This document shows, in pieces, positions 24,241 through 31,204 of a stretch of DNA of 64,000 nucleotides (position 1 is the stretch's first letter; each line of letters opens with the position of its first letter). The stretch covers positions 1-64,000 of the forward strand of contig NZ_BSTT01000007.1 of the NCBI RefSeq assembly GCF_030269685.1, in the 5' to 3' direction. The notes under the pieces are model-generated. The model saw only the letters and a list, made by a program, of their open reading frames with translations, was not told where the DNA came from and did not search any database. This DNA comes from Actinomycetospora sp. NBRC 106378. GTDB taxonomy: Bacteria; Actinomycetota; Actinomycetes; Mycobacteriales; Pseudonocardiaceae. The translations under genes and the position numbers were made by a program.

Positions 24241-24900
24241 TCACCGCAGGACGTTGACGGCCCGCGCCACGACCAGCGCCACCGTGGCGAGGGAGACCGC
24301 GGACTGCACCAGCATCGTCAGCTTGGCCCACCGCGAGAGCGGCATGGTGTCGGTCGGGCTGAACGCCGTGGCGTTGGTGAAGGAGACGTAGAGGTAGTCG
24401 ACGAACTGCGGCTCCCACTCCGGGTCCAGGTCCGGCGACTGCATCTGCGGGAACCAGAAGTCCGGGACGTCCCGGTCACCCCGGGCCCGCGCGGAGGGGC
24501 CACCGCGGTCGAACTGCCAGTACCAGAGGGCGAAGCCGATGACGTTGGTCGCCCAGATCGCGGCACCCGTGGCGAGCAGGGTGCCGGGGTCGTCCCCGCC
24601 GCGGCCCTCGACGAGGTGGTACACGAGCCGGACGGCGGCGAACGCGTTGGCGACGCTGATGAGCGCGGTGAGCACGAGGCTCACCCGTCGGCGCCAGCGG
24701 GGCTCCGCCTCGAAGGTGTTCGCGACCAGCAGGACGGCGAGCACCGCGAGCTCGAGGACCGGCAGCAGCCAGCGCGAACCGAGGACGACCTCGTCGGGAA
24801 GGGTCAGCTGCAGGCCGGCGACGACGAGGACGGCGAGGGCCACCGGCCAGCGCCGCTCGCCGGTGGTGGCCCGCCGCCAGGCGGGGAGGGTGGTGCTCAC
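24241..24900 (-). CDS. DUF1345-like integral membrane protein
   Basis: 219 aa with about six membrane helices (VALAVLVVAGLQLTL, LLPVLELAVLAVLLVANTF, VSLVLTALISVANAFAAVRLVYHLV, AAIWATNVIGFALWYWQFDRGG, a re-entrant-looking segment, VSLATVALVVARAVNVLR). The segment YLYVSFTNATAFSPTDTMPLSRWAK sits where two-helix potassium channels keep their pore, but there is no TVGYG filter, so channel activity cannot be claimed. Such proteins are widespread in actinobacteria and rhizobia, with unknown function. GTG start 5 nt after the MFS stop; it directly abuts the convergent LCP gene. Confidence 0.7.
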   Translation of the reverse strand: MSTTLPAWRRATTGERRWPVALAVLVVAGLQLTLPDEVVLGSRWLLPVLELAVLAVLLVANTFEAEPRWRRRVSLVLTALISVANAFAAVRLVYHLVEGRGGDDPGTLLATGAAIWATNVIGFALWYWQFDRGGPSARARGDRDVPDFWFPQMQSPDLDPEWEPQFVDYLYVSFTNATAFSPTDTMPLSRWAKLTMLVQSAVSLATVALVVARAVNVLR

Positions 24901-24905
24901 CCGCG

Positions 24906-26282
24906 TCAGTGAACCTCCTCGAGGGAGCGGCCCGTCGTCAGGGGCCCGAGGAGCCCGACGTCGAGGCAGAGCAGCACGATGAGGAACGCCGACCCGCCGA
25001 AGACCCACACCGGACCCGCCGTCGCGAGCAGTGGTACGGCGATGAACGGCAGGACCACCGAGGTGCCGCGCGAGAGCGAGTAGGCGACGCCGGAGGCGGT
25101 GGAGCGGATCGCCGTCGGGAAGATCTCGGCCTGGTAGATGTGGAAGGCGTTGGAGAAGACGTTGCTGGCCGTCGTGAGCAGGAAGCCCGCCAGGACGATC
25201 AGCCAGGGTGTGGCCGCCGCCGCGAAGACGAGGCCGAACACGGCGATCGCGAGCGCCGCGGCGATGATCAGGTACTTGCGTTCGAAGCGTTCCACCAGCG
25301 GCACCGAGAGCAGCGAGCCGAGTGGGTAGCCGGCGAACGAGAGCGCCGCGTACCCGAGCGACTCGGTGACCTCGAAGCCCTTGGAGACCAGGACCAGCGG
25401 GGCGAGCGTGCCGAAGCCGTAGTAGCCGACGGTCTGCAGCACCTGGAAGACGAACAGCATGATCGTGCGCCGGCGGTAGGCGGTGAAGGCGATCCGCAGC
25501 ACCTCGCGGGTGGTCCGGTCGCGCCCCTGCTCCGGCGCGGGCGCACGGGGCCCGAGCTCGTCGACCGCGTGCGGGGCGCCGACCTTCGCCGCGATCGCGC
25601 GGACCGTCGCCTCGGACTCCTCGTACCGACCCCGCGACTCGAGCCAGCGCGGTGACTCCGGCAGCACGCGGCGCATGACGATGACGAACAGCGCGCCGAG
25701 GGCGCCTGCGACGAGGAGCCAGCGCCAGCCGGCGAAGCCCGCGATCTCCTGCGCGGCGACGAGCTTGCCGCCGAGCAGGGCGGCCACCGGCACGCCGAGG
25801 AAGCCCACCGTGTAGGCCCACGCGATGTAGCGCCCGCGGACCCGCGCGGGCAGGAACTCGGCGAGGTAGGTGTCGACGAGGACCAGCTCGCACCCGAGGC
25901 CGATCCCGCCGAGGAAGCGCAGCAGCAGGAAGACCTCGATGTTCGGGGAGAACGCCGCCAGCAGGCTGAACAGGCTGTAGATCAGCAGGTTGAGCAGGAA
26001 CACGCGTTTCCGGCCCAGGCGGTCGGCCACCACCGAGAGCACGTTGGCGCCGACGAACATCCCGAGGAACCCGCTCGCGACGACCGCGGCCTTGCCGAGC
26101 GACCCGAGCTGGAACTCGCGGGCCAGGATCGGCGCGAGGACGCCGCCGAGGAAGACCTCGTACAGGTCGAAGAACGACCCGATCCCCACGAGGACCACGA
26201 TCATGCGGTGCCAGCGCGAGAGCGGGAGGTCCTCCAGCGCCGCGCTGGCCCCCGCCGTCGAGACCGGTCCGGCTGTGGCCAT
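24906..26282 (-). CDS. MFS transporter, sugar-porter/aromatic-acid type
   Basis: 458 aa, twelve predicted helices. Signatures of the sugar-porter-like group are DRLGRKRVFL after helix 2, RFLGGIGLGCELVLVDTYLAEFLPARVRGRYIAW after helix 4, LPESPRWLESRGRYEE in the central loop, and AEIFPTAIRSTASGVAYS in the C-terminal half. Related carriers take up sugars, niacin or hydroxy-aromatic acids; the substrate is open. ATG at 26282 has GGGAGG 10 nt upstream; the longer frame would start in the inverted repeat. The small DUF1345-like gene follows after 5 nt, probably in the same mRNA. Confidence 0.9.
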   Translation of the reverse strand: MATAGPVSTAGASAALEDLPLSRWHRMIVVLVGIGSFFDLYEVFLGGVLAPILAREFQLGSLGKAAVVASGFLGMFVGANVLSVVADRLGRKRVFLLNLLIYSLFSLLAAFSPNIEVFLLLRFLGGIGLGCELVLVDTYLAEFLPARVRGRYIAWAYTVGFLGVPVAALLGGKLVAAQEIAGFAGWRWLLVAGALGALFVIVMRRVLPESPRWLESRGRYEESEATVRAIAAKVGAPHAVDELGPRAPAPEQGRDRTTREVLRIAFTAYRRRTIMLFVFQVLQTVGYYGFGTLAPLVLVSKGFEVTESLGYAALSFAGYPLGSLLSVPLVERFERKYLIIAAALAIAVFGLVFAAAATPWLIVLAGFLLTTASNVFSNAFHIYQAEIFPTAIRSTASGVAYSLSRGTSVVLPFIAVPLLATAGPVWVFGGSAFLIVLLCLDVGLLGPLTTGRSLEEVH

Positions 26283-26295
26283 CGTGCGCCTCCCT

Positions 26296-26320
26296 GCGCT
26301 CGGTACTGAGCGCAAGAAAG
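26296..26320. promoter_or_regulatory. Inverted repeats in MFS leader
   Basis: GCGCTC (26296-26301) pairs with GAGCGC (26308-26313); within it GGTAC (26302-26306) can instead pair with a GTACC about 15 nt further on. The two pairings exclude each other and lie 14-40 nt before the MFS start. Confidence 0.35.
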
Positions 26321-26331
26321 TACCCCCCGGA

Positions 26332-26682
26332 TCAGGTGAGGTCGAATTGCTCCCGTCGTCCGGTCGGGACCAGGTCGACGTAGTCCGGGTGCTTGGCGAT
26401 CCACCCGCGGATGAAGGGGCAGAAGGGCAGCACGGCGAGGCCCCGCGCCCGGGCGTCGTCGAGGGCCGCGCGGGCGAGGCGCCCCGCCAGACCCCGGCCG
26501 GCGAAGGCGTCGTCGACCTCGGTGTGGATGAAGGCGATGGTCTCCCCGTCGCCGTGGGGGTCCGTGCGCAGCGCGTACTCGGCGAACCCGGCGGTCGTCC
26601 CGCCCACGCGGATCTCGTAGCGGTGGCGCTCCGGGACGTCGTTGACGTCCGTGTCCTCGGTGACGTCGGGCTGGTCGGTCAT
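26332..26682 (-). CDS. GNAT-like N-acetyltransferase (YjdJ type)
   Basis: 116 aa, one small GNAT_acetyltr_2 domain. The sheet-helix core RYEIRVGGTTAGFAEYAL, TIAFIHTEVDDAFAGRGLAGRLARAALDDARARGLAVLPFCPFIRGWIAKHPDYVDL is nearly diagnostic: the acetyl-CoA pyrophosphate loop is GRGLAG and the ending FxxxHP-Y is shared by this family. Members are tiny acetyltransferases of unproven substrate. ATG has GAGGAGG 7-13 nt upstream. It is divergent from the truncated DsbA gene (28 bp between starts). Confidence 0.88.
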   Translation of the reverse strand: MTDQPDVTEDTDVNDVPERHRYEIRVGGTTAGFAEYALRTDPHGDGETIAFIHTEVDDAFAGRGLAGRLARAALDDARARGLAVLPFCPFIRGWIAKHPDYVDLVPTGRREQFDLT

Positions 26683-26710
26683 GGTCGGCCTCCTCGGTCA
26701 TGCTGGCGGG

Positions 26711-26893
26711 GTGCGACTCTATGTCGACCCGGTGTGCCCGTTCGCCCACCTCGCCCTGCGCTGGCTCGAGGAGGTCGCCGCGCAGCGGACGGTCGAGGTG
26801 GAGGTGCGGCTGATGAGCCTGGCAGTGCTCGGGGAGGCCGACCCGCGCCGCGGACCGGAGTCCGCCCGCGGCGCCGGCCTGATGTTCTCGTGA
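26711..26893 (+). pseudogene. Truncated DsbA-family (Rv2466c-like) oxidoreductase
   Basis: The 60 codons VRLYVDPVCPFAHLALRWL...VEVRLMSLAVLGEAD match the first beta-alpha unit of mycothiol-dependent DsbA-type nitroreductases (Rv2466c family: VDPVCPFAW, MSLAVLNE). Those proteins have about 205-215 aa. Here the helical insertion and the rest of the thioredoxin fold are missing, and the frame ends at a TGA that overlaps the following methyltransferase GTG by 4 nt. The CPFA active-site Cys is kept. Most likely a deletion remnant; that the remnant is still joined to an in-phase stop-start overlap is curious. Confidence 0.6.
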
Positions 26894-27618
26894 CCGGCCG
26901 CGGGCGGTCGTTCGGTCGCATCGCGGACGACTACGACCGGGTCCGTCCGGGCTATCCGCCCGACGCCCTCCGATCCGTCGTCGGGGACCTCGTGGTGGAC
27001 GTGGGCGCCGGGACCGGGAAGCTCACGGCTCTGCTGGCGGCTTCCCGACGCCGGGTGGTGGCGGTCGAGCCCGACCCCACGATGCGGACGGTCCTCGCCG
27101 GGCGGGTCGGCCCCGGCGTCGAGGTCGTCGACGGGACGGCGGAGCACCTACCGGTGGCGTCGGGCACGGCCTCCGCGGTGGTGTACGGGCAGTCCTGGCA
27201 CTGGGCGGACCCGCAGGCCGCGGCCGCCGAGGCCCGGCGGGTGCTGGTCGACGACGGGGTGCTGCTCCTGCTGTGGAACATCCCTGACGTCACGGTGGAC
27301 TGGGTGCAGGAGCTCAACCGGCTCGCGGGGCTTCCGGTGGGCTTCCCCGACCTCACGCCGACGGAGCTGGCCGGCTTCTCCCCCGGTGTGGTGGAGCGGG
27401 TGCCGTGGGAACAGACACTCGACGCCTCCGACCTGGTGCGGCTGTTCTCCACGTTCTCGCGGGTCGCCACACGGGAACCGGACGACCGGGACCGTGTCCT
27501 GGCGTCGATCCGAGCGGCGTTGACCGGCTGCACGGTCGTGGCGTACCCGTACGTCTGCGTGAGCGTGACGTACCGCCGGGAACCGAGATCCCGACGCGCG
27601 GAGCGACGTGCTCGCTGA
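26890..27618 (+). CDS. Class I SAM-dependent methyltransferase
   Basis: 242 aa. Motif I is LVVDVGAGTGKLTALLA, motif II acidic VAVEPDPTMR, post-I VVDGTAEHLPVASGTASAVVYGQSWHWADPQ; this HWAD arrangement and the start SFGRIADDYDRVRPGYPPDAL are typical of a Methyltransf_11 subgroup that acts on small molecules or lipids. GTG at 26890 overlaps the stop of the DsbA fragment. The substrate cannot be inferred. The last residues are very basic (SRRAERRAR). Confidence 0.88.
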   Translation: MTGRGRSFGRIADDYDRVRPGYPPDALRSVVGDLVVDVGAGTGKLTALLAASRRRVVAVEPDPTMRTVLAGRVGPGVEVVDGTAEHLPVASGTASAVVYGQSWHWADPQAAAAEARRVLVDDGVLLLLWNIPDVTVDWVQELNRLAGLPVGFPDLTPTELAGFSPGVVERVPWEQTLDASDLVRLFSTFSRVATREPDDRDRVLASIRAALTGCTVVAYPYVCVSVTYRREPRSRRAERRAR

Positions 27619-27712
27619 GCGACCACTTCGCTCCGCAGAACGAGATCTCGGCCGGCGGACGACAGCGGGTGCGGTCGGGCCGCCGACCCGTCCACGCCCG
27701 CCGTCGGGACCC

Positions 27713-28558
27713 TCAGACGCTCTCGAGCTCCCGCGCCTGCGAGCGCGGACCGACCGACCGCTCCGCGAGCGCCCCGAACACCAGCCCGAGGACGCCCCAC
27801 AGCAGGACCTGCGCGGTGATCGCGTACACCCGGAACGAGTACAGGACGTCCGGGTCGAAGCCGGGGAACACGATCCGTCCGGCCGGGTCGCGCAGCGGCT
27901 GCGGCGTCTCGGTGGTCGCGGGGCCGTACGTGGCGACGTTCGCGGCCAGCTCGCCGAGCGAGGGCAGGAGGGCCACGAGCAGGCCCGCCAGCACCACGTA
28001 GAGCGCACCACCGACGAGGACCGCGTTCCAGGTGCCGAGCCGCTCCCGCACCGCCCGCGCCACGAGGACGGCCACGACGAGAGCCACGACCGACCCCACG
28101 ATCATCACGAGGTAGAGCCCCGACCGGTCGCCGATCGTCTCGTCGTGGCCGACGGCCGGCGGGTTGGCCGGGTACTTGACGAACGGCGACGCGTACAGCG
28201 TGAGGAACCCGGCGCCCGCCACGAGCAGGGCCAGCACCCGCGGGCGCAACGCCACCTTCCCCTGCGCCAGGGTGTAGACCACCGCGAACAGCAGGCCCAG
28301 GGCGACACCCGCGAGCACCATCCCGGCGCCGATGCCCCACACGCCCTGCACCGTCCGGCTGAAGATCTCCGGGCCCTCCTCGGGCGGGGCGATCCCGGCG
28401 GCGGCGTCCAGCGCGGCCTCGGCCTCGCCCCGCTCGGCCTCGTAGTCGATCGCGGCCTGGATCAGCGGCTCGGCGAACCACAGCGCGAACAGCCAGGCGA
28501 CCACGCCGCCCAGCGCTCCCGCGAGCGCCGCCCGCGGGATGACGACCTTCGCGGGCAT
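27713..28558 (-). CDS. cbtA: CbtA cobalt transporter subunit
   Basis: 281 aa with about six membrane helices. GALGGVVAWLFALWFAEPLIQAAIDYE, the conserved E-x-F-SRTVQGVWG-G-AG segment, SPFVKYPANPPAVGHDETIGDRSGLY (His/Glu metal-ligand candidates) and a final YAITAQVLLWGVLG are characteristic of CbtA. CbtAB is a proposed cobalt importer linked to B12 synthesis. ATG at 28558 shares a nucleotide with the cbtB stop (TGATG). No cobalamin biosynthesis gene is adjacent. Confidence 0.92.
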   Translation of the reverse strand: MPAKVVIPRAALAGALGGVVAWLFALWFAEPLIQAAIDYEAERGEAEAALDAAAGIAPPEEGPEIFSRTVQGVWGIGAGMVLAGVALGLLFAVVYTLAQGKVALRPRVLALLVAGAGFLTLYASPFVKYPANPPAVGHDETIGDRSGLYLVMIVGSVVALVVAVLVARAVRERLGTWNAVLVGGALYVVLAGLLVALLPSLGELAANVATYGPATTETPQPLRDPAGRIVFPGFDPDVLYSFRVYAITAQVLLWGVLGLVFGALAERSVGPRSQARELESV

Positions 28559-28767
28559 CAGTGGCACGGGAAGCCCAGGAAGTGGCGGGCGTCGTGCACG
28601 AACTCGTGCACGACCATCGTGTTGCCGAACAGCGAGGTCGCGCCCTCGTCGAAGCCGACGAGGTAGAAGAGCAGCAGCCCGACGACGAGCGCGCCGACCA
28701 GGTACGGCAGGTTGCCGATCGCGGTCGTCGCGGCGGCGCGGGCGCGGGCGGTGGAGGCAGAGGTCAC
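28558..28767 (-). CDS. cbtB: CbtB cobalt transporter small subunit
   Basis: 69 aa. One membrane helix (YLVGALVVGLLLFYLVGF) followed by the histidine-rich end VVHEFVHDARHFLGFPCH, the CbtB metal-binding tail that is thought to capture cobalt. GTG start with GAGGAG upstream; first gene of the cbtBA pair. The 87-bp upstream region has a good promoter and an imperfect palindrome rather than a cobalamin riboswitch. Confidence 0.92.
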   Translation of the reverse strand: MTSASTARARAAATTAIGNLPYLVGALVVGLLLFYLVGFDEGATSLFGNTMVVHEFVHDARHFLGFPCH

Positions 28768-28797
28768 GGGGGTCTCCTCGATCTCGTGAGGAGCCCG

Positions 28798-28826
28798 AAC
28801 CTAGGACCGACGGTTGTCCATCGCAA
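28798..28826 (-). promoter_or_regulatory. cbtBA promoter
   Basis: On the reverse strand -35 TTGCGA (28826-28821) and -10 TAGGTT (28803-28798) are separated by 17 bp, a good sigma-A-type promoter about 30 bp before cbtB. Confidence 0.5.
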
Positions 28827-28829
28827 TAC

Positions 28830-28845
28830 CTCAGCAGCTACTGAG
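28830..28845. promoter_or_regulatory. 16-bp imperfect palindrome upstream of cbtBA
   Basis: CTCAG and CTGAG arms flank a symmetric AGCT centre with one mismatched pair. It ends 4 bp before the -35 of the cbtBA promoter, a position suited to a metal-responsive regulator. Confidence 0.4.
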
Positions 28846-28854
28846 ATGTGACGT

Positions 28855-29895
28855 TCACGCGGGCCGCAGCCGCCAGTCCCCCGCCCGCTCGTCCCAGTCC
28901 ATCCCCACGACGCCGCGTGCCCGGGCGGCCTTGGCGAAGGAGAGGAACGAGGCGAAGCCGTAGGTCTTCTCGCTGAAGTCCGGCCGCCGCTTGCGCACCT
29001 GGTCCTTCAGGCCGGACAGCGGCACCGATCCGTCACGGCCCGCCAGGTCACCGACGACCTGCGCCAGCAGCCGGAACGCGTCGTCCTCGGCCGGCTCGTC
29101 GACCGGGAAGCTGACCTCGGGATCGCCGTGCGCCGACCCCTCCCCCAACGCCACGATCCGCCGCTCCTGCAGGTGGCGCAGCAGCTCACCGAAGCCGCGG
29201 AAGCCGTGCTCGGCCTCGTCGAACGTCGGGTCCTGGCGCAGCATCGCCCGCTTCAGCCGCGACGCGAGCACCGGTCCGTCGCCCCGGCGGGCGAGCCCGG
29301 ACAGGGTGCGCGTCACCAGCCGCTCCACGGCCTCCCCGCCCTCGGGCTCCGCCTCCGGCTCACCCTTCCCGACGGCGGGTGTGGCGGGTTCCGGCGCGGG
29401 CGGGGCGGTCTCGACCAGCCGGTCGTAGAACAGGAACTCGTCGCAGGCGGGCGGGAGGAGCCGCGAGGTGGAGGAGGCGACCCCGATCCCGATCACCCGC
29501 TTGTCGAGCTCGCGCAGCTTGTGCACGAGCGGGGTGAAGTCCGAGTCGCCGGTGCCGATGGCGAACGTCGTCACCCAGGACCGCTCGTAGGCGATCTCGA
29601 TCGCGTCCACCGCCATCTTGATGTCGGCGGCGTTCTTGCGGGACCCGCCGAGGCGCTGCGGGATGTCGATGAGCTCGACCTGCGCCCGGGCCAGCAGCCG
29701 GCGGTCCTCGTCGAACGAGGACCAGTCGGCGTACGCCCGCCGGGCGACCACGCGTCCGCGCACGGCGAGCGCGTCGGCCACCGGGCCGAGATCGAAGGGG
29801 GAGACGCCCAGTCCCTCCCGCGCCCCGATGGCGAGGTTCTCGTAGTCCAGGAGCAGGGCGATGCGCTCGTCGCGCTCGTCCGGGGTGGCGGCCAT
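28855..29895 (-). CDS. NYN-domain protein with two OST-HTH/LOTUS domains
   Basis: 346 aa. Residues about 8-155 form a NYN (PIN-like RNase) domain: IALLLDYENLAIG, KNAADIKMAVDAIEIAYE and FAIGTGDSDFTPLVHKLRE carry the conserved Asp residues of the metal site. After an acidic Pro/Glu linker (about 165-195) come two similar OST-HTH/LOTUS modules (about 195-265, GPVLASRLKRAMLRQDPTFDEAEHGFRGFGELLRHL; and about 275-345, GSVPLSGLKDQVRKRRPDFSEKTYGFASFLSFAKAA). LOTUS domains bind RNA, including G-rich forms. So this is probably a cytoplasmic RNA endonuclease or RNA-binding regulator (LabA/Limkain-like); its target is unknown. Confidence 0.9.
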   Translation of the reverse strand: MAATPDERDERIALLLDYENLAIGAREGLGVSPFDLGPVADALAVRGRVVARRAYADWSSFDEDRRLLARAQVELIDIPQRLGGSRKNAADIKMAVDAIEIAYERSWVTTFAIGTGDSDFTPLVHKLRELDKRVIGIGVASSTSRLLPPACDEFLFYDRLVETAPPAPEPATPAVGKGEPEAEPEGGEAVERLVTRTLSGLARRGDGPVLASRLKRAMLRQDPTFDEAEHGFRGFGELLRHLQERRIVALGEGSAHGDPEVSFPVDEPAEDDAFRLLAQVVGDLAGRDGSVPLSGLKDQVRKRRPDFSEKTYGFASFLSFAKAARARGVVGMDWDERAGDWRLRPA

Positions 29896-29920
29896 GGGGG
29901 AAGCCTCCCAGCCCGCCGGG

Positions 29921-30448
29921 CTACGGGACGATCTGCACCTGGTCGTAGACGTTCAGGTAGTCGAAGAACTTCTCCGACGCGTCGTGCGAGAGGTGCACGC
30001 AGCCCGCGGAGTCGCGCTGCAGGCTGCCCTCGTGGAAGGCGTCGCCGGGAGCGAAGAACACCGAGTTGTTCATCGGGGCGTGGTCGTACTCGTCGGACTT
30101 GTGGTCCTTGTCCTTCCACATCACCGAGAAGGTGCCGGTCGGCGTCTCGTAGCCCTTGCCGCCCGTCGTGATGGGCACGGCCCCGTAGACGATCTTGCCG
30201 TGGCCGTCGGTCAGCCAGGCCTTCTTCGCCGAGATGTCCACGCACGCCTTGGCGGTGGGCGCGCACGGGGTCTGGCTGCCGGGCGCGGTGGCGGGCGCCG
30301 GCGCGGGGGCCGCGGCGGGCGCGGCGAGCGCCGGGGCACCCAGGGCCAGCAGGCTCACGCCCACCGCGCCGAGCGATCCGGCGCCCACCCGCAGTCGCGC
30401 TCCCGTGCCACCTGACGGTGAGGACGCGGCCCGGTGGTGACGACCCAT
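29921..30448 (-). CDS. Small secreted L,D-transpeptidase (YkuD)
   Basis: 175 aa. Signal peptide (hydrophobic core VGVSLLALGAPALA, cleavage near residue 42-43) and a short Ala/Pro linker precede a YkuD catalytic domain: YGAVPITTGGKGYETPTGTFSV and the active site HEGSLQRDSAGCVHLS with Cys150 as nucleophile. YkuD enzymes form 3-3 crosslinks in peptidoglycan or attach proteins. CVDISAKKAWLTDGHGKIVY is the usual first strand. ATG at 30448 has AAGGAA 8 nt upstream. The 299 bp upstream contain no convincing gene or known riboswitch. Confidence 0.92.
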   Translation of the reverse strand: MGRHHRAASSPSGGTGARLRVGAGSLGAVGVSLLALGAPALAAPAAAPAPAPATAPGSQTPCAPTAKACVDISAKKAWLTDGHGKIVYGAVPITTGGKGYETPTGTFSVMWKDKDHKSDEYDHAPMNNSVFFAPGDAFHEGSLQRDSAGCVHLSHDASEKFFDYLNVYDQVQIVP

Positions 30449-30747
30449 GGTGTGGTTCCTTCGCGGTCGGTGATGCGGAGTGCTCGCTCCCTCAACGCCC
30501 GCGGAGCGGGACCGTTGCGGTCGGGCGCCGAGAGTCTGCACCCCGAGATCCACTGCGGACGGGCGGGGACCAGGCCGCTGAGCAGGGCATCCGTACTCAG
30601 TTCGCCATCAACCGGACGAGCGTGCTCGACCGGGCGAACCGGACGCGGTGTCATCGACGGGGCGACACGCCGGGCGTTCCTGAGAGGTCGTGGTGAATCC
30701 CGGCACGCGTCCGACGCGCCTTCAACCGTGTGGGTGTGACGCAGCTC

Positions 30748-31011
30748 TCAGCTGACGAGGCGGAGATCCACGCCCAGGCTCGCGGCGCTCTCCCGGGCAC
30801 AGGCCACGACGCGGGCCTGCGCCGCGGGCAGCGGCTCGGCGTCCACGTGCAGCTCGAGGTCGAGGCCGGCGCCGGCAGCGCGCTCGATCGCCACGTGGAG
30901 CCGGCAGCTGAGCGTGGCCGCGTCCGGCAGCGTCCCGCGGGCGTCCACCGGGAGGCCGGGCCGTCGGGGCGCGCGCGTGGGGCCCAGCGTCGGGGTCGCC
31001 TCGAGGGTCAT
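30748..31011 (-). CDS. Small protein, possible OsmC/Ohr-like remnant
   Basis: 87 aa with a very good ribosome site (GAGGAGG 6 nt before ATG), so translation is likely. The second half (LSCRLHVAIERAAGAGLDLELHVDAEPLP, then ARVVACARESAASLGVDLRLVS) follows the pattern of the C-terminal part of OsmC/Ohr peroxidases, but the peroxidatic and resolving cysteines are absent and the N-terminal half is missing. It may be a degenerate member or an unrelated small protein. No operon partner: flanked by non-coding stretches of 190-300 bp. Confidence 0.45.
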   Translation of the reverse strand: MTLEATPTLGPTRAPRRPGLPVDARGTLPDAATLSCRLHVAIERAAGAGLDLELHVDAEPLPAAQARVVACARESAASLGVDLRLVS

Positions 31012-31204
31012 GGCCGCCTCCTCATCACCCGGCGGTGGGAGCGCCGGACGGGGCCCGGCGGCGGAGCCCCCGGACCTCAGGTAGAGCGTCTACCCGATCG
31101 TGCGTCGGATCACTCCTCCTCCGCGGAACCGGACGTTCCCGGCACGGCGCCCATCCCCGCCCGACGGTCCGCGGCGCCGCGCGATCGGGAGCAGACTGCC
31201 GGGC

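Noticed and set aside
28558..28855. Cobalamin riboswitch upstream of cbtB
   Set aside because: Too short a region and no B12-box-like sequence seen on the reverse strand.
30449..30747. c-di-AMP (ydaO) riboswitch or hidden gene before the L,D-transpeptidase
   Set aside because: I looked for the conserved motifs of that riboswitch and for a coding frame with a ribosome site and found neither; the 299 bp appear to be plain intergenic DNA.
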